Shown: positions 16,673 through 25,546, numbered from the stretch's first letter. The stretch is DNA of 64,000 nt from Streptomyces sp. TSRI0107 (GCF_001905845.1 NZ_LIVZ01000007.1:666708-730707), one strand, 5' to 3'. Numbers and translations are program-made. The notes: generated by a model not told the origin, from the letters alone.

Positions 16673-17644
16673 ATGCCGCACGCCACACAGCACGCGGACA
16701 CCGCCGACATCGCCGCCGACGCGGACCTCGCCGACGCCGACCTGGACACGGCCCTGCGGGGCGGCCCCTTCCACGTCGCGCTGCGCGCCGCGATCGCCGC
16801 CCGCGGACTGCCGCTCCAGCGCGTGCAGCACCATCTGTCGCGGTACGGCGTGAAGGTGGGCGTCACGAGCCTGAGCTACTGGCAGCAGGGCGCCCGTCGG
16901 CCGCAGCGGCCCGAGTCGCTGCGCGCCGTCCGCGCGCTGGAGGAGATACTCCACCTGCCCGACGAGTCGCTGATCCGGCTGCTCGCCGAGAGCGGAGAGC
17001 GCTCCGCGCGGCGCCCGGCGGCCCGCTCGTACCGGTCCCTCCTGGAGGCCTCCGACGTGCTGGCCCGGCTCCTCGCCGAGCTGGGCGCCCAGCTCGACTG
17101 CGGACTGCACATGCTCGGCCACCACGAGCGGGTGCGGATCGGGACGCGCCGCGAGCTGGTGGCGCGCGAGTCGCACCACATCGTCCGCGCGTACCAGGAC
17201 GGCGTCGACCGCTTCGTCGCCGTCCACCACGGCGACCCGGGATGCGCGCCGGAGCGGATGACGGTGCACGCCCTGGACAACTGCCGCACCGGGCGCGTGC
17301 GCTGGCACCGGGAGACCGGGGTGCTCGTCGCGGAGCTGCTGTTCGACACCCGGCTGCGGGCCGGGGACACCTTCCTCTTCCGGTACGGCGTCGAGGACGG
17401 CACCGCGGGGACATCGCGTGAGTACGTCCGCGGGTTCGGGCCCGCGGGCGGCCAGTACGCGCTCCAGGTGCGGTTCGACGAGGGCGCCCTGCCGGTGCGC
17501 TGCCACCGCTTCACCCAGCACTCGGCGGCGGCCCCCCGCAGCGGCCGCCAGGAACTGGCCCTGACCGGCCTGCACCACTCGGTGCACCTCGTCGAGCCCC
17601 GGGTGCGGTCGGGGATCGTGGGGATCGGGTGGGAATGGGAGTGA
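16673..17644 (+). CDS. Helix-turn-helix domain protein of unknown role
   Basis: A 323-residue protein. After an acidic 35-residue start, residues ~38-100 look like an atypical Cro/C1 helix-turn-helix (RGLPLQRVQHHLSRYGVKVG followed by TSLSYWQQGARRP and EEILHLPDESLIRLL). The remaining ~200 residues form a beta-rich domain with repeated His/Arg-containing strands (RWHRETGVLVAELLF, ALQVRFDEGALPVRCHRF), which I do not recognise. Similar proteins are common next to uvrC in Streptomyces, so it is probably a conserved core transcription factor. It converges on the Rieske gene with 9 bases between stop codons and no visible terminator. Confidence 0.75.
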   Translation: MPHATQHADTADIAADADLADADLDTALRGGPFHVALRAAIAARGLPLQRVQHHLSRYGVKVGVTSLSYWQQGARRPQRPESLRAVRALEEILHLPDESLIRLLAESGERSARRPAARSYRSLLEASDVLARLLAELGAQLDCGLHMLGHHERVRIGTRRELVARESHHIVRAYQDGVDRFVAVHHGDPGCAPERMTVHALDNCRTGRVRWHRETGVLVAELLFDTRLRAGDTFLFRYGVEDGTAGTSREYVRGFGPAGGQYALQVRFDEGALPVRCHRFTQHSAAAPRSGRQELALTGLHHSVHLVEPRVRSGIVGIGWEWE

Positions 17645-17653
17645 GCGCTGCCG

Positions 17654-18079
17654 TCAGGCCTCAGGGCCTGCCACGATCCTGCCGTTGTCGCTCCTGACCT
17701 CGAGTTCCGTCAGCGGCACGGTGGCCGGGGGCGCAAGCACCTCACCGGTCGTGGCGTCGAACTCGCTGCCGTGGCAGAAGCACGTCAGCCTGGTGCCCTC
17801 CAGCTTGCTGATGGGGCACGACGCGTGCGTGCAGATCGTGCTGTAGGCCTTCAGGGTGCCCTTCTCGTCCCGGCTGACGACCACGTTGTGCTCGCGGTAC
17901 AGCCGGGCGCCGCCCTTCGCGACCTCGCTCTCCGCGCCGAGTTCCACCGGGGCGGTGGGGGCGGCCGGCTTCGCGGAGTTCCCCTCCGGGGAGCAGGCGG
18001 CCAGGCCGAGCCCGGCGACGGGCGCGGCCGCGACTCCGCGCAGGACGGTGCGGCGGCTCGCGGAGGGGCGGGCGGGCAT
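17654..18079 (-). CDS. Tat-exported Rieske [2Fe-2S] lipoprotein
   Basis: A 141-residue protein. The N-terminus has a twin-arginine motif (SRRTVLRG, residues ~8-15) and a hydrophobic stretch ending in LGLAACS, which also fits a lipobox, so the protein is probably exported folded by Tat and lipidated. The C-terminal half is a Rieske domain with both ligand pairs, CTH (in CTHASC) and CFCH, spaced 14 residues apart. The extra cysteines ASC and CFC can form the stabilising disulfide. It stands alone rather than with an oxygenase or cytochrome bc complex, so the partner is unknown; an electron-transfer role at the membrane surface is inferred. The ATG at 18079 has GGAG upstream. Confidence 0.9.
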   Translation of the reverse strand: MPARPSASRRTVLRGVAAAPVAGLGLAACSPEGNSAKPAAPTAPVELGAESEVAKGGARLYREHNVVVSRDEKGTLKAYSTICTHASCPISKLEGTRLTCFCHGSEFDATTGEVLAPPATVPLTELEVRSDNGRIVAGPEA

Positions 18080-18215
18080 GCGGGATCTCCATGGGTCGGG
18101 GCGTGAGGGGGCGGGCGCACGGCGGTGCGCATGCCGACCATAACGGGGCGTGGGGAAGCGAGGGTCCAGCGGGGTGCAGTGGAGAGATGCCCGCGCCTCT
18201 CTGCGCACGAGGAGA

Positions 18216-18241
18216 CGTAAACGTTTGCGCAAGCGTTTACG
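18216..18241. promoter_or_regulatory. LacI-type operator palindrome
   Basis: A 26-bp inverted repeat with perfect 8-base arms CGTAAACG and CGTTTACG around the core TTTGCGCAAG, itself nearly symmetrical. It lies 58 bp before the LacI-family start and 136 bp before the divergent Rieske gene. LacI/GalR regulators typically bind such AAACG/CGTTT palindromes, so autoregulation is inferred. Confidence 0.75.
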
Positions 18242-18299
18242 CACGCCTTCCGATGGGATACCTTCCGGCGTGGAAGGGGCGTGGAGGGAAGGAAACGCG

Positions 18300-19376
18300 A
18301 TGCCGACCATGGCCGATGTCGCACGGACCGCCGGGGTGTCCGTGGCGACCGTCTCCCACGTCCTGAACGGCACCCGGCCCGTGCTGCCCCACACCCGGCA
18401 GGCCGTCCTCGACGCGATCGACGAGCTGGACTACACCCCGAACACCCTCGCCCGCTCCCTGGTGACCTCCCGGACCCGCTCCATCGGTCTGGCGGTGTCC
18501 GCGATCAGCAACCCGTACTTCACGGAGATCCTCCAGGGCGTCGAGGCGAGTGCCCTGGAGCACGGTTACAGCCTGCTCATCGCCGATCCGCACGACGACC
18601 CCGAGCACGAGCGCAAGGTCGTCCAGCTGCTGCACGAGCGCCGGGTGGACGGCATGATCGTCGCCCCGTCCGCCGATCCGCGGGAACTCGTCTCCTACCT
18701 GCGCCGCCACGACGTACCGGCCGTCTTCCTGGACCGCGTCGTCGACGACCGCGCGGAGGGCGCCCAGCGGTTCGACCAGGTCTGCGCCGAGAGCGCCGAG
18801 CCCATGACGCGGCTGGTCACCCATCTCGCCGGGCTCGGCCATCGCCGGATCGGCCTGGTCGCGGGCCGGCCCGGACTCAGCACCACCGGCGAGCGGATCA
18901 CCGGCTACCGGCACGGCCTCGCGGCCGCCGGGCTGCCGTTCGAGGAGCGGCTGCTGGTGCACGGCGACTCGGAGCAGGCGGGCGGTGAGCGGGCCACCCA
19001 GGCCCTGCTGTCGCTGGCCGCGCCGCCCACCGCGCTCGTCACCGCCAACAACGCCATGACCATCGGCGCCCTGCGCGCGCTGCGCGAGCGCAACCTGACC
19101 GTGCCCGACGACCTCGCGCTGTGCTGCTTCGACGACTTCGCCTGGGCCGACCTGTTCTCGCCCCGGCTCACCGCGATCGCCCAGCCCAGCAAGGAGCTGG
19201 GCGCGGAGGCGGTACGGGTGCTCCTGGAGCGCCTTGCCGCGCCGGACCGGCCCGCCCGGACCGTGCGGCTGCCCTGTGTGTTCGTCCACCGCAGTTCCTG
19301 CGGTTGTCCCGACCGGCCCGCGCGGCCGGATACATCCGAAGGGCTCCAGCGGCCCGAGAGAGGAGCCGACTCGTGA
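18300..19376 (+). CDS. LacI-family transcriptional regulator
   Basis: A 358-residue repressor. The N-terminal helix-turn-helix MADVARTAGVSVATVSHVLN and the hinge TPNTLARSLVT are textbook LacI/GalR. They are followed by the periplasmic-binding-protein-like sugar sensor with NPYFTEILQGVE, RRVDGMIVAPS and LCCFDDFAWADLFSPRLTAI split across it. The ATG at 18300 has GGAAGGAAA upstream. The stop overlaps the GTG start of the PfkB kinase (GTGA), so regulator and kinase are made together. No transporter is adjacent, so the ligand is probably the sugar or sugar phosphate handled by the kinase. A palindromic operator lies 58 bp upstream. Confidence 0.93.
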   Translation: MPTMADVARTAGVSVATVSHVLNGTRPVLPHTRQAVLDAIDELDYTPNTLARSLVTSRTRSIGLAVSAISNPYFTEILQGVEASALEHGYSLLIADPHDDPEHERKVVQLLHERRVDGMIVAPSADPRELVSYLRRHDVPAVFLDRVVDDRAEGAQRFDQVCAESAEPMTRLVTHLAGLGHRRIGLVAGRPGLSTTGERITGYRHGLAAAGLPFEERLLVHGDSEQAGGERATQALLSLAAPPTALVTANNAMTIGALRALRERNLTVPDDLALCCFDDFAWADLFSPRLTAIAQPSKELGAEAVRVLLERLAAPDRPARTVRLPCVFVHRSSCGCPDRPARPDTSEGLQRPERGADS

Positions 19377-20281
19377 TCGTCGTCGCCGGTGAGGCCCTGA
19401 TCGACCTGGTACCGCACGACCCGGGCGCCCTGGCGAGCCTGCGGCCGGCGCTCGGCGGCGGCCCGTACAACACGGCCGTCGCGCTCGGCCGGCTCGGCTC
19501 TCCCACCGCCTTCTGCTCCCGCGTCTCCTCGGACGCCTTCGGCGAGGCGCTGCTGGACGGTCTGCGGGCGGCCGGGGTGGACGTGTCGGGCGTGGAACGC
19601 GGCGCCGAGCCGACGACGCTCGCCGTCGCCACGATCGACGAGCAGGGCTCGGCGGCCTACTCGTTCTACGTGGACGGCACCGCCGACCGGCTGTTCACCG
19701 CCCCGGCCGCGCTCCCGGCGGGGACCCGCGCGGTGTCGTTCGGCACGTGCTCGCTGGTGCTGGAGCCGGGGGCGAGCGCCTACGAGGAGCTGATGCGGAC
19801 CGCGGCCGGGCAGGGCGTGTTCACGGCACTCGATCCGAACATCCGGGCGGGTCTGATCCCGGACGCGGACGCCTATCGGGCGCGGTTCCTGAAGTGGCTG
19901 CCGTCGGTGACGCTGCTGAAGCTGTCCGAGGAGGACGCGCGGTGGCTGGGCGGCACACCGCACGAGTGGCTGGCGGCCGGGCCCTCGGCCGTCGTCATCA
20001 CCCGGGGCGGCGACGGGCTGACCGTCTTCACGCGGGAGGGCGCGGAGTACTCGGTGCCGGGCGAGAAGGTCACGGTGGTGGACACGATCGGCGCCGGGGA
20101 CACCGTCAACGCGGCCCTGCTGCACGGTCTGGCCGCCCACGACGCCCTCACCGCCGAGGCGCTCGCCGGCCTGGGCACCGACGGCTGGACACGACTCCTG
20201 CGGTTCGCGTCCCGCGCGGCGGCGATCACCTGCTCCCGGGCCGGCGCGGAGCCGCCGTACGCGCGGGAACTGGAGGGCTGA
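19373..20281 (+). CDS. PfkB-family sugar kinase (fructokinase-like)
   Basis: A 302-residue ribokinase-family enzyme. It begins VIVVAGEALIDLVP, with the family GGGPYNTAVALGRLG substrate motif near residue 31 and the C-terminal catalytic signature DTIGAGDTVNAALLHG, whose Asp in GAGD is the general base. Its closest general pattern is bacterial fructokinase. The GTG start overlaps the LacI-regulator stop and has GAGAGGAG upstream, so it is the second gene of that operon. The actual sugar cannot be read from the sequence. Confidence 0.9.
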   Translation: MIVVAGEALIDLVPHDPGALASLRPALGGGPYNTAVALGRLGSPTAFCSRVSSDAFGEALLDGLRAAGVDVSGVERGAEPTTLAVATIDEQGSAAYSFYVDGTADRLFTAPAALPAGTRAVSFGTCSLVLEPGASAYEELMRTAAGQGVFTALDPNIRAGLIPDADAYRARFLKWLPSVTLLKLSEEDARWLGGTPHEWLAAGPSAVVITRGGDGLTVFTREGAEYSVPGEKVTVVDTIGAGDTVNAALLHGLAAHDALTAEALAGLGTDGWTRLLRFASRAAAITCSRAGAEPPYARELEG

Positions 20282-20827
20282 CGCCGGGTCTCCCTCCGGG
20301 GGCGGATGGCAGTCGGGGGCCGGTGGAGCGGCCGGCGTCGCGCCGCGAACGGGCGGCGCCCGGTCGGTCGGGACGCTGGTCGAACGGTGGGCGTCGCGCC
20401 GGTCGAGCTGATGGCGTCCGGCGCCTGGAGACGCCGTGGCGGGGGGACGCCGTGGCGGGGGGACGCCGTGGCCGGGGCGGGGACGCCGGTCGAACGGGCG
20501 GCGTCCTGAGACCCTGCGGCGGCCGGAGGCCCCGTGGTGATCGGAACGCCAGCGAATTGGTCGGCGTCGCGCCGGACGAAGCCGGCGTCCGGTGTGCGGA
20601 GGCCCTGCGGCAGTCAGAGGCCGACGGAACGGTCAGCGTGGCGCCAGGCGAGCGGACAACGTCCGGGCCCGGAGGCCCGGCGTGGCCAGGACACCGGTCA
20701 CCCGGTCGGCGTCGCGCCGGGCGAACGGAGGGCGTCCGGAGCCCCCCGCCGCGCCCGGCGTCCGGAGCCCCCGCCGCGCCCACGCCCGACACCCCAGCAC
20801 TCCAGAACCCGGCACCCCGCGGAGCGG
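20282..20827. repeat. Repeat-rich 546-bp non-coding region
   Basis: No gene is supported here. The core CGGCGTCGCGCCG (or one base shorter) recurs at 20333-20345, 20390-20401, 20562-20574 and 20707-20719. Each copy is followed 10-20 bases later by GGCGTCCGG or GGCGCCCGG. Between copies two and three is a 16-bp tandem, GACGCCGTGGCGGGGG (20430-20445, 20446-20461 and a diverged third copy to 20477). The spacing of the main cores is irregular (about 57, 172 and 145 bp). The stretch looks like a degenerate repeat array rather than a decayed gene. Confidence 0.7.
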
Positions 20828-21694
20828 TCAGCCCGCTGCTCGGCTCACCGCACGCAGGGCGCCCGGGCGGCGGCCGGTCAGGCGGTCCAGGGCGGCTGCC
20901 GTGGCTTCGTCGGCCGGGAGGTGGATGACGACTCGCTGGCCGTCCTCCGGCAGGGCGAGCGTCTCGTGCAGCAGCCGCAGCGGACCGACCTCGGGGTGTT
21001 CGACGCGCTGTGAGCCCACCCGGCGCGGGGCCGTCGCCAGGTCGGCGAACCGGTCGGCGAACTCCGCTCCCGCCGTCACCGTCAGCTCCTCGGCCAGCTC
21101 GGCGGCGTACGGGTCCCGGAGGGGGACGTCGTGCCGGAGCTGGGCGACCAGGTTGTCCGCCTCGCGCTCCCAGTCGGGGTAGGCGTCGCGCGCCCGGGCG
21201 TCGGTGAACAGATGGCGGAGCAGGTTGGGCTGCTCGGCGTCGAGCACCCCGATCGGGCCGAACAGCCCCGCGTACCCGCTGGTGTGGGCGAGGACGTCGC
21301 CGATCCAGTTGAGGACCACGGCGGGGGCGGGCTCCAGGTGCTCCAGGACGGCGCGCACGGTGGGGCGCGGAGTGCGGCTGAGCGGCGGGGCCGCCCCGCA
21401 GACGAGCGGGTCGCCGCCGTCCGCCTCCTTGGTCAGGCGGCGCAGCACCACCCGGTCCTGGAGGGTCAGGTTCAGCGCGTCGGCGAGGGCTCCGAGGACC
21501 TGGGCGGACGGGTTGCGGTCCCGTCCCTGTTCCAGGCGCGTGAGGTATTCGACGCTGATCCCGGCCAGAGTGGCCAGTTCGGCGCGGCGCAGTCCGGGGG
21601 TGCGGCGGCGCAGGCCCGGGGGCAGTCCGACCTCCTCCGGAGTCACCGCCTCGCGCCAGGTCCGCAGGTACGTGCCCAACTCGTTGTCGCTCAC
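20828..21694 (-). CDS. XRE-family regulator with MmyB-like ligand domain
   Basis: A 288-residue regulator of a very common Streptomyces type. The N-terminal helix-turn-helix is GLRRAELATLAGISVEYLTR with the following LEQGRDRNPS, residues ~33-62. The C-terminal two thirds is the MmyB-like PAS-type domain that binds fatty acids or similar ligands (LNWIGDVLAHTSGYAGLF, EADNLVAQLRHDV, FADRFAD). Such genes usually control a divergent neighbour, here the YceI-family gene 100 bp away. The ATG at 21694 is reasonable, although the leader is short. Confidence 0.9.
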   Translation of the reverse strand: MSDNELGTYLRTWREAVTPEEVGLPPGLRRRTPGLRRAELATLAGISVEYLTRLEQGRDRNPSAQVLGALADALNLTLQDRVVLRRLTKEADGGDPLVCGAAPPLSRTPRPTVRAVLEHLEPAPAVVLNWIGDVLAHTSGYAGLFGPIGVLDAEQPNLLRHLFTDARARDAYPDWEREADNLVAQLRHDVPLRDPYAAELAEELTVTAGAEFADRFADLATAPRRVGSQRVEHPEVGPLRLLHETLALPEDGQRVVIHLPADEATAAALDRLTGRRPGALRAVSRAAG

Positions 21695-21794
21695 CCTGCG
21701 AACGTACCAACGCCCGCGCGCCGAAGGGTGGCCCTGCGACTACCAGGCTCGTCCCGGTCTCCCTGCCGCGCTTTTCGGCCCTCAGGGTGGGGGC

Positions 21795-22361
21795 ATGACG
21801 CGAAACGACTTCTCGGACACGCTGACCACCACCGCCCTGCCCCTGTCCCCCGGCGACTGGGAGCTGGACCACCTGCACTCGGCCGTCAACTTCACCATCC
21901 GCCACCTGGGCATCGCCAAGGTGCGCGGCCGCTTCACCGAGGTGAAGGCCGCTCTCCACGTCGGCGAGGCGTTGGAGGACGTACGGGTGACGGCGGAGAT
22001 CGCGCTCGCCTCGATCGACACCGGCAACCCGGACCGGGACGCGCATGTCCGCGCCTCCGACCTGCTGGACGTGGAGAAGCGCCCCACGATGGCCTTCCGC
22101 TCGACCCGGGTGTCGGGCGAGGGCGAGGACTGGACCATGGAGGGTGAGCTGACGATCGGCGAGGTGATCCGTCCGGTGACGCTCGCCGTGGAGTTCGGCG
22201 GACTGGTCGACGTGCCGATGGACGGCAGCCGGCACGCCGGGTTCGAGGCGACGGGCGAGATCCGCCGCACCGACTACGGCCTCGACTTCGCGCCCGGGCT
22301 GCTCGGTGACGTGGTGAAGATCCAGCTCGACATGCAGTTCGTGGAGCCGAAGGCCGCCTGA
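21795..22361 (+). CDS. YceI-family lipid-binding-like protein
   Basis: A 188-residue YceI/polyisoprenoid-binding family protein with the beta-barrel lipocalin-like pattern: WELDHLHSAVNFTIRHLGIAKVRG divided by strands, ASIDTGNPDRDAHVRASDLL, FRSTRV and YGLDFAPGLLGDVVKI. No signal peptide is present, so it is probably cytosolic, as in most actinobacterial members. It is divergent from the MmyB-like regulator, its likely controller. It ends 8 bases before a strong two-way terminator shared with uvrA. Confidence 0.93.
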   Translation: MTRNDFSDTLTTTALPLSPGDWELDHLHSAVNFTIRHLGIAKVRGRFTEVKAALHVGEALEDVRVTAEIALASIDTGNPDRDAHVRASDLLDVEKRPTMAFRSTRVSGEGEDWTMEGELTIGEVIRPVTLAVEFGGLVDVPMDGSRHAGFEATGEIRRTDYGLDFAPGLLGDVVKIQLDMQFVEPKAA

Positions 22362-22369
22362 GGGGGCGA

Positions 22370-22427
22370 GACGCGCGGTGCCCCGGCGAACGGTCCGAAC
22401 GGTCCGTCCCACGGGGCACCGCGCGTC
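22370..22427. terminator. Bidirectional terminator between yceI-like gene and uvrA
   Basis: A perfect 15-bp stem, GACGCGCGGTGCCCC (22370-22384) with its complement at 22413-22427, and a 28-base loop containing the direct repeat CGGTCCGAACGGTCCG. It begins 8 bases after the YceI stop and ends 11 bases from the uvrA stop, so it can serve both convergent genes. Confidence 0.8.
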
Positions 22428-22438
22428 GCTGCGCGTGA

Positions 22439-25400
22439 TCAGGCCTTGCGGGCCCGCGTCGTCTTCTTCGCGGGCGCCGCCTTCTTCGTGGCCGCGGCCG
22501 CCTTCTTGGTCGCCGTGTTGTTGGCGCTCTTGGCGGTGACGGTCTTCTTCGCCGTGGACCTGGCGGCGACGGTCTTCCGGGCCGTGCTCCGCGCGGGGGC
22601 CCGGACCGGCTCGGCGTCGCTGATCCGGTCGGCGCCGAGGATCTCCCGCAGGAACTTGCCGGTGTGGCTGGCCGGGACCGCGGCGACCTCCTCGGGCGTG
22701 CCCTCGGCGACCACGACACCGCCGCCCGCGCCGCCCTCGGGACCCATGTCGACGATCCAGTCGGCGGTCTTGATCACGTCGAGGTTGTGCTCGATGACGA
22801 TGACCGTGTTGCCCTTGTCGACCAGGCCGGACAGGACCTTCAGCAGCTTGCTGATGTCCTCGAAGTGCAGACCGGTGGTCGGCTCGTCCAGGACGTAGAC
22901 CGTACGGCCGGTGGAGCGCTTCTGCAGCTCGCTGGCGAGCTTGACGCGCTGCGCCTCACCGCCGGACAGGGTGGTCGCGGACTGGCCGAGGCGGACGTAG
23001 CCGAGGCCGACGTCGTTCAGCGTCTTCAGGTGGCGGGAGATCGCCGGGACGGCCTCGAAGAAGTGCATCGCCTCCTCGATCGGCATGTTCAGGACCTCGG
23101 CGATGGACTTGCCCTTGTAGTGGACCTCCAGGGTCTCCCGGTTGTACCGGGCGCCGTGGCAAACCTCGCACGGGACGTAGACGTCCGGGAGGAAGTTCAT
23201 CTCGATCTTGATGGTGCCGTCGCCCGCGCAGTTCTCGCAGCGGCCGCCCTTGACGTTGAAGGAGAAGCGGCCGGGCATGTAGCCACGGACCTTCGCCTCG
23301 GTGGTCTCGGCGAACAGCTTGCGGATGTGGTCGAAGACGCCGGTGTAGGTCGCCGGGTTCGACCGCGGGGTGCGGCCGATGGGCGACTGGTCCACGTGCA
23401 CCACCTTGTCGACGAGGTCGTCGCCGTCCACGCGCGTGTGCCGCCCGGGGACGGTCCGCGCGCCGTTCAGCTCGCGGGCCAGGTGCGTGTACAGGATGTC
23501 GTTGACCAGGGTCGACTTGCCGGAGCCGGAGACGCCGGTGACGGCCGTGAACACGCCGAGCGGGAACGAGACGTCGATGTCCCTGAGGTTGTTCTCGCGG
23601 GCGCCGTGCACGGTGAGCTGCCGGGACGGGTCGAGCGGGCGCCGGATGTCCGGCACCGGGATGGACTTCTTGCCCGACAGGTACTGGCCGGTCTGCGACT
23701 CGGCGTTGGCGAGCAGTTCCTTCAGGGAGCCGCTGTGCACCACCTTGCCGCCGTGCTCACCGGCGCCGGGGCCGATGTCGACGATCCAGTCGGCGACCTT
23801 GATGGTGTCCTCGTCGTGCTCGACGACGATGAGCGTGTTGCCCATGTCGCGCAGCCTGACCAGGGTCTCGATCAGCCGGTGGTTGTCGCGCTGGTGCAGC
23901 CCGATGGACGGCTCGTCGAGGACGTAGAGGACGCCGACGAGACCGGAGCCGATCTGGGTGGCGAGCCGGATGCGCTGGGCCTCGCCGCCGGAGAGCGTGC
24001 CGGCCGCGCGGTTCAGCGAGAGGTAGTCCAGGCCGACGTCGACCAGGAACCGCAGCCGCTCGTTGACCTCCTTCAGCACCCGCTCGGCGATCTTCTTGTC
24101 GCGGGCGTTGAGCTTCAGCTCGCCCAGGAACTCCGCGCAGTCGCTGATGGACATCGCGGAGACCTCGGCGATCGACTTCTCCATGATCGTGACCGCGAGG
24201 ACGATCGGCTTCAGGCGCGTGCCCTCACAGGTGGGGCAGGGCACCTCGCGCATGTAGCCCTCGAAGCGCTCGCGGCTGGCGTCGCTCTCGGCCTCGCTGT
24301 GCCGGCGCTTGACGAAGGGCACGGCGCCCTCGAACGGCGTGGTGTACACGCGCTCGCGGCCGTACCGGTTGCGGTAGCGGACCTCGATCTGCGTCTTGTG
24401 GCCGTACAGCAGGGCCTTCCTGGCGCGCTGCGGCAGGCCCGCGAACGGGATGTCGGTGCGGAAGCCCAGCGCGTCCGCGAGGGCGCCGATCAGACGGCCG
24501 AAGTAGTCCTTGGTGTGACCGTGCGACCAGGGGTGGATGGCGCCCTCGTCGAGGGACTTGTCCGGGTCCGGGACGATCAGCTCGGGGTCGACCTCCATGC
24601 GCGTGCCGATGCCGGTGCACTCGGGGCAGGCGCCGAAGGGCGAGTTGAAGGAGAAGGAGCGCGGCTCCAGCTCCTCGAAGGACAGGTCGTCGTACGGGCA
24701 GTACAGGTGCTCCGAGTACATCCGCTCGCGCTCGGGGTCGTCGTCGGGGAGGTCGACGAAGTCGAGCACGACCATGCCGCCGGACAGGCCGAGGGCGGTC
24801 TCCACGGAGTCGGTGAGGCGGCGCTTGGCGGAGTCCTTGACCGTGAGGCGGTCGACGACCACCTCGATGGTGTGCTTCTCCTGCTTCTTCAGGGTCGGCG
24901 GGTCGGAGAGCTGGATCGTCTCGCCGTCCACGCGCGCGCGGGAGTAGCCCTTGGTCTGGAGGTCGGCGAAGAGGTCGACGAACTCGCCCTTGCGCTCGCG
25001 CACCAGCGGCGAGAGCACCTGGAAGCGGCTCCCCTCCGGCAGCTCCAGGACCTTGTCCACGATGGCCTGCGGCGACTGCCGGGAGATCGGGCGGCCGCAC
25101 TCGGGACAGTGCGGCTTGCCGATGCGGGCGAAGAGCAGCCGGAGGTAGTCGTAGACCTCGGTGATGGTGCCGACCGTCGAGCGCGGGTTGCGCGAGGTCG
25201 ACTTCTGGTCGATGGAGACCGCCGGGGAGAGGCCCTCGATGAAGTCGACGTCCGGCTTGTCCATCTGGCCGAGGAACTGGCGGGCGTACGAGGAGAGCGA
25301 CTCCACGTAGCGCCGCTGGCCCTCGGCGAAGATGGTGTCGAAGGCCAGGGAGGACTTGCCCGACCCGGACAGGCCCGTGAAGACGATGAGCGAGTCACGT

Positions 25401-25468
25401 GGCAGGTCGAGCGAGACGTTCTTCAGGTTGTGCTCACGCGCGCCACGGACGATGAGACGGTCGGCCAC
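22439..25468 (-). CDS. uvrA: Excinuclease ABC subunit A
   Basis: The damage-recognition ATPase of nucleotide excision repair. The 1009-residue protein has two ABC ATPase modules: Walker A GLSGSGKSSLAFDT near residue 31 with a signature GTLSGGEAQRI, and a second Walker A GVSGSGKSTLVNDIL with TTLSGGEAQRV. Zinc-finger cysteine pairs are visible (CPECGRPI, CPECTG, CPTCEG, CENCAGDG). The last ~60 residues are an unusual lysine/alanine tail, AKKTVTAKSANNTATKK and KKAAPAKK, resembling histone H1. I chose GTG 25468 (VADRLIVRGAREHNLK) with AAAGG upstream; the longer frame to 25693 has no family similarity. A perfect DNA-damage promoter lies at 25524-25546. Confidence 0.98.
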   Translation of the reverse strand: MADRLIVRGAREHNLKNVSLDLPRDSLIVFTGLSGSGKSSLAFDTIFAEGQRRYVESLSSYARQFLGQMDKPDVDFIEGLSPAVSIDQKSTSRNPRSTVGTITEVYDYLRLLFARIGKPHCPECGRPISRQSPQAIVDKVLELPEGSRFQVLSPLVRERKGEFVDLFADLQTKGYSRARVDGETIQLSDPPTLKKQEKHTIEVVVDRLTVKDSAKRRLTDSVETALGLSGGMVVLDFVDLPDDDPERERMYSEHLYCPYDDLSFEELEPRSFSFNSPFGACPECTGIGTRMEVDPELIVPDPDKSLDEGAIHPWSHGHTKDYFGRLIGALADALGFRTDIPFAGLPQRARKALLYGHKTQIEVRYRNRYGRERVYTTPFEGAVPFVKRRHSEAESDASRERFEGYMREVPCPTCEGTRLKPIVLAVTIMEKSIAEVSAMSISDCAEFLGELKLNARDKKIAERVLKEVNERLRFLVDVGLDYLSLNRAAGTLSGGEAQRIRLATQIGSGLVGVLYVLDEPSIGLHQRDNHRLIETLVRLRDMGNTLIVVEHDEDTIKVADWIVDIGPGAGEHGGKVVHSGSLKELLANAESQTGQYLSGKKSIPVPDIRRPLDPSRQLTVHGARENNLRDIDVSFPLGVFTAVTGVSGSGKSTLVNDILYTHLARELNGARTVPGRHTRVDGDDLVDKVVHVDQSPIGRTPRSNPATYTGVFDHIRKLFAETTEAKVRGYMPGRFSFNVKGGRCENCAGDGTIKIEMNFLPDVYVPCEVCHGARYNRETLEVHYKGKSIAEVLNMPIEEAMHFFEAVPAISRHLKTLNDVGLGYVRLGQSATTLSGGEAQRVKLASELQKRSTGRTVYVLDEPTTGLHFEDISKLLKVLSGLVDKGNTVIVIEHNLDVIKTADWIVDMGPEGGAGGGVVVAEGTPEEVAAVPASHTGKFLREILGADRISDAEPVRAPARSTARKTVAARSTAKKTVTAKSANNTATKKAAAATKKAAPAKKTTRARKA

Positions 25469-25523
25469 GCCGGTCCGCACCTTTCTTGAGAGAAGTGACA
25501 GGGGCGGGGCCCCCGTCTTTCTC

Positions 25524-25546
25524 AGACTAGGGGGAGCCACTGACAA
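25524..25546 (-). promoter_or_regulatory. PafBC/RecA-NDp type DNA-damage promoter of uvrA
   Basis: On the minus strand TTGTCAGTG (25546 to 25538), 8 bases, then TAGTCT (25529 to 25524): a full match to TTGTCRGTG-N8-TAnnnT. The transcript would have a leader of about 50 bases before GTG 25468. Confidence 0.8.

Noticed and set aside
19747..20928. A plus-strand frame continuing through the kinase into the repeat region
   Set aside because: It is out of frame with the kinase; the product is glycine/arginine repeats that simply translate the DNA repeats.
20226..22412. A 728-codon minus-strand open frame over the repeats and the MmyB-like and YceI genes
   Set aside because: It lies across real genes on both strands and is only an absence of stops in GC-rich DNA.
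22664..25489. A 941-codon open frame opposite uvrA
   Set aside because: It mirrors the third-position GC of uvrA and encodes a repetitive acidic sequence without motifs.
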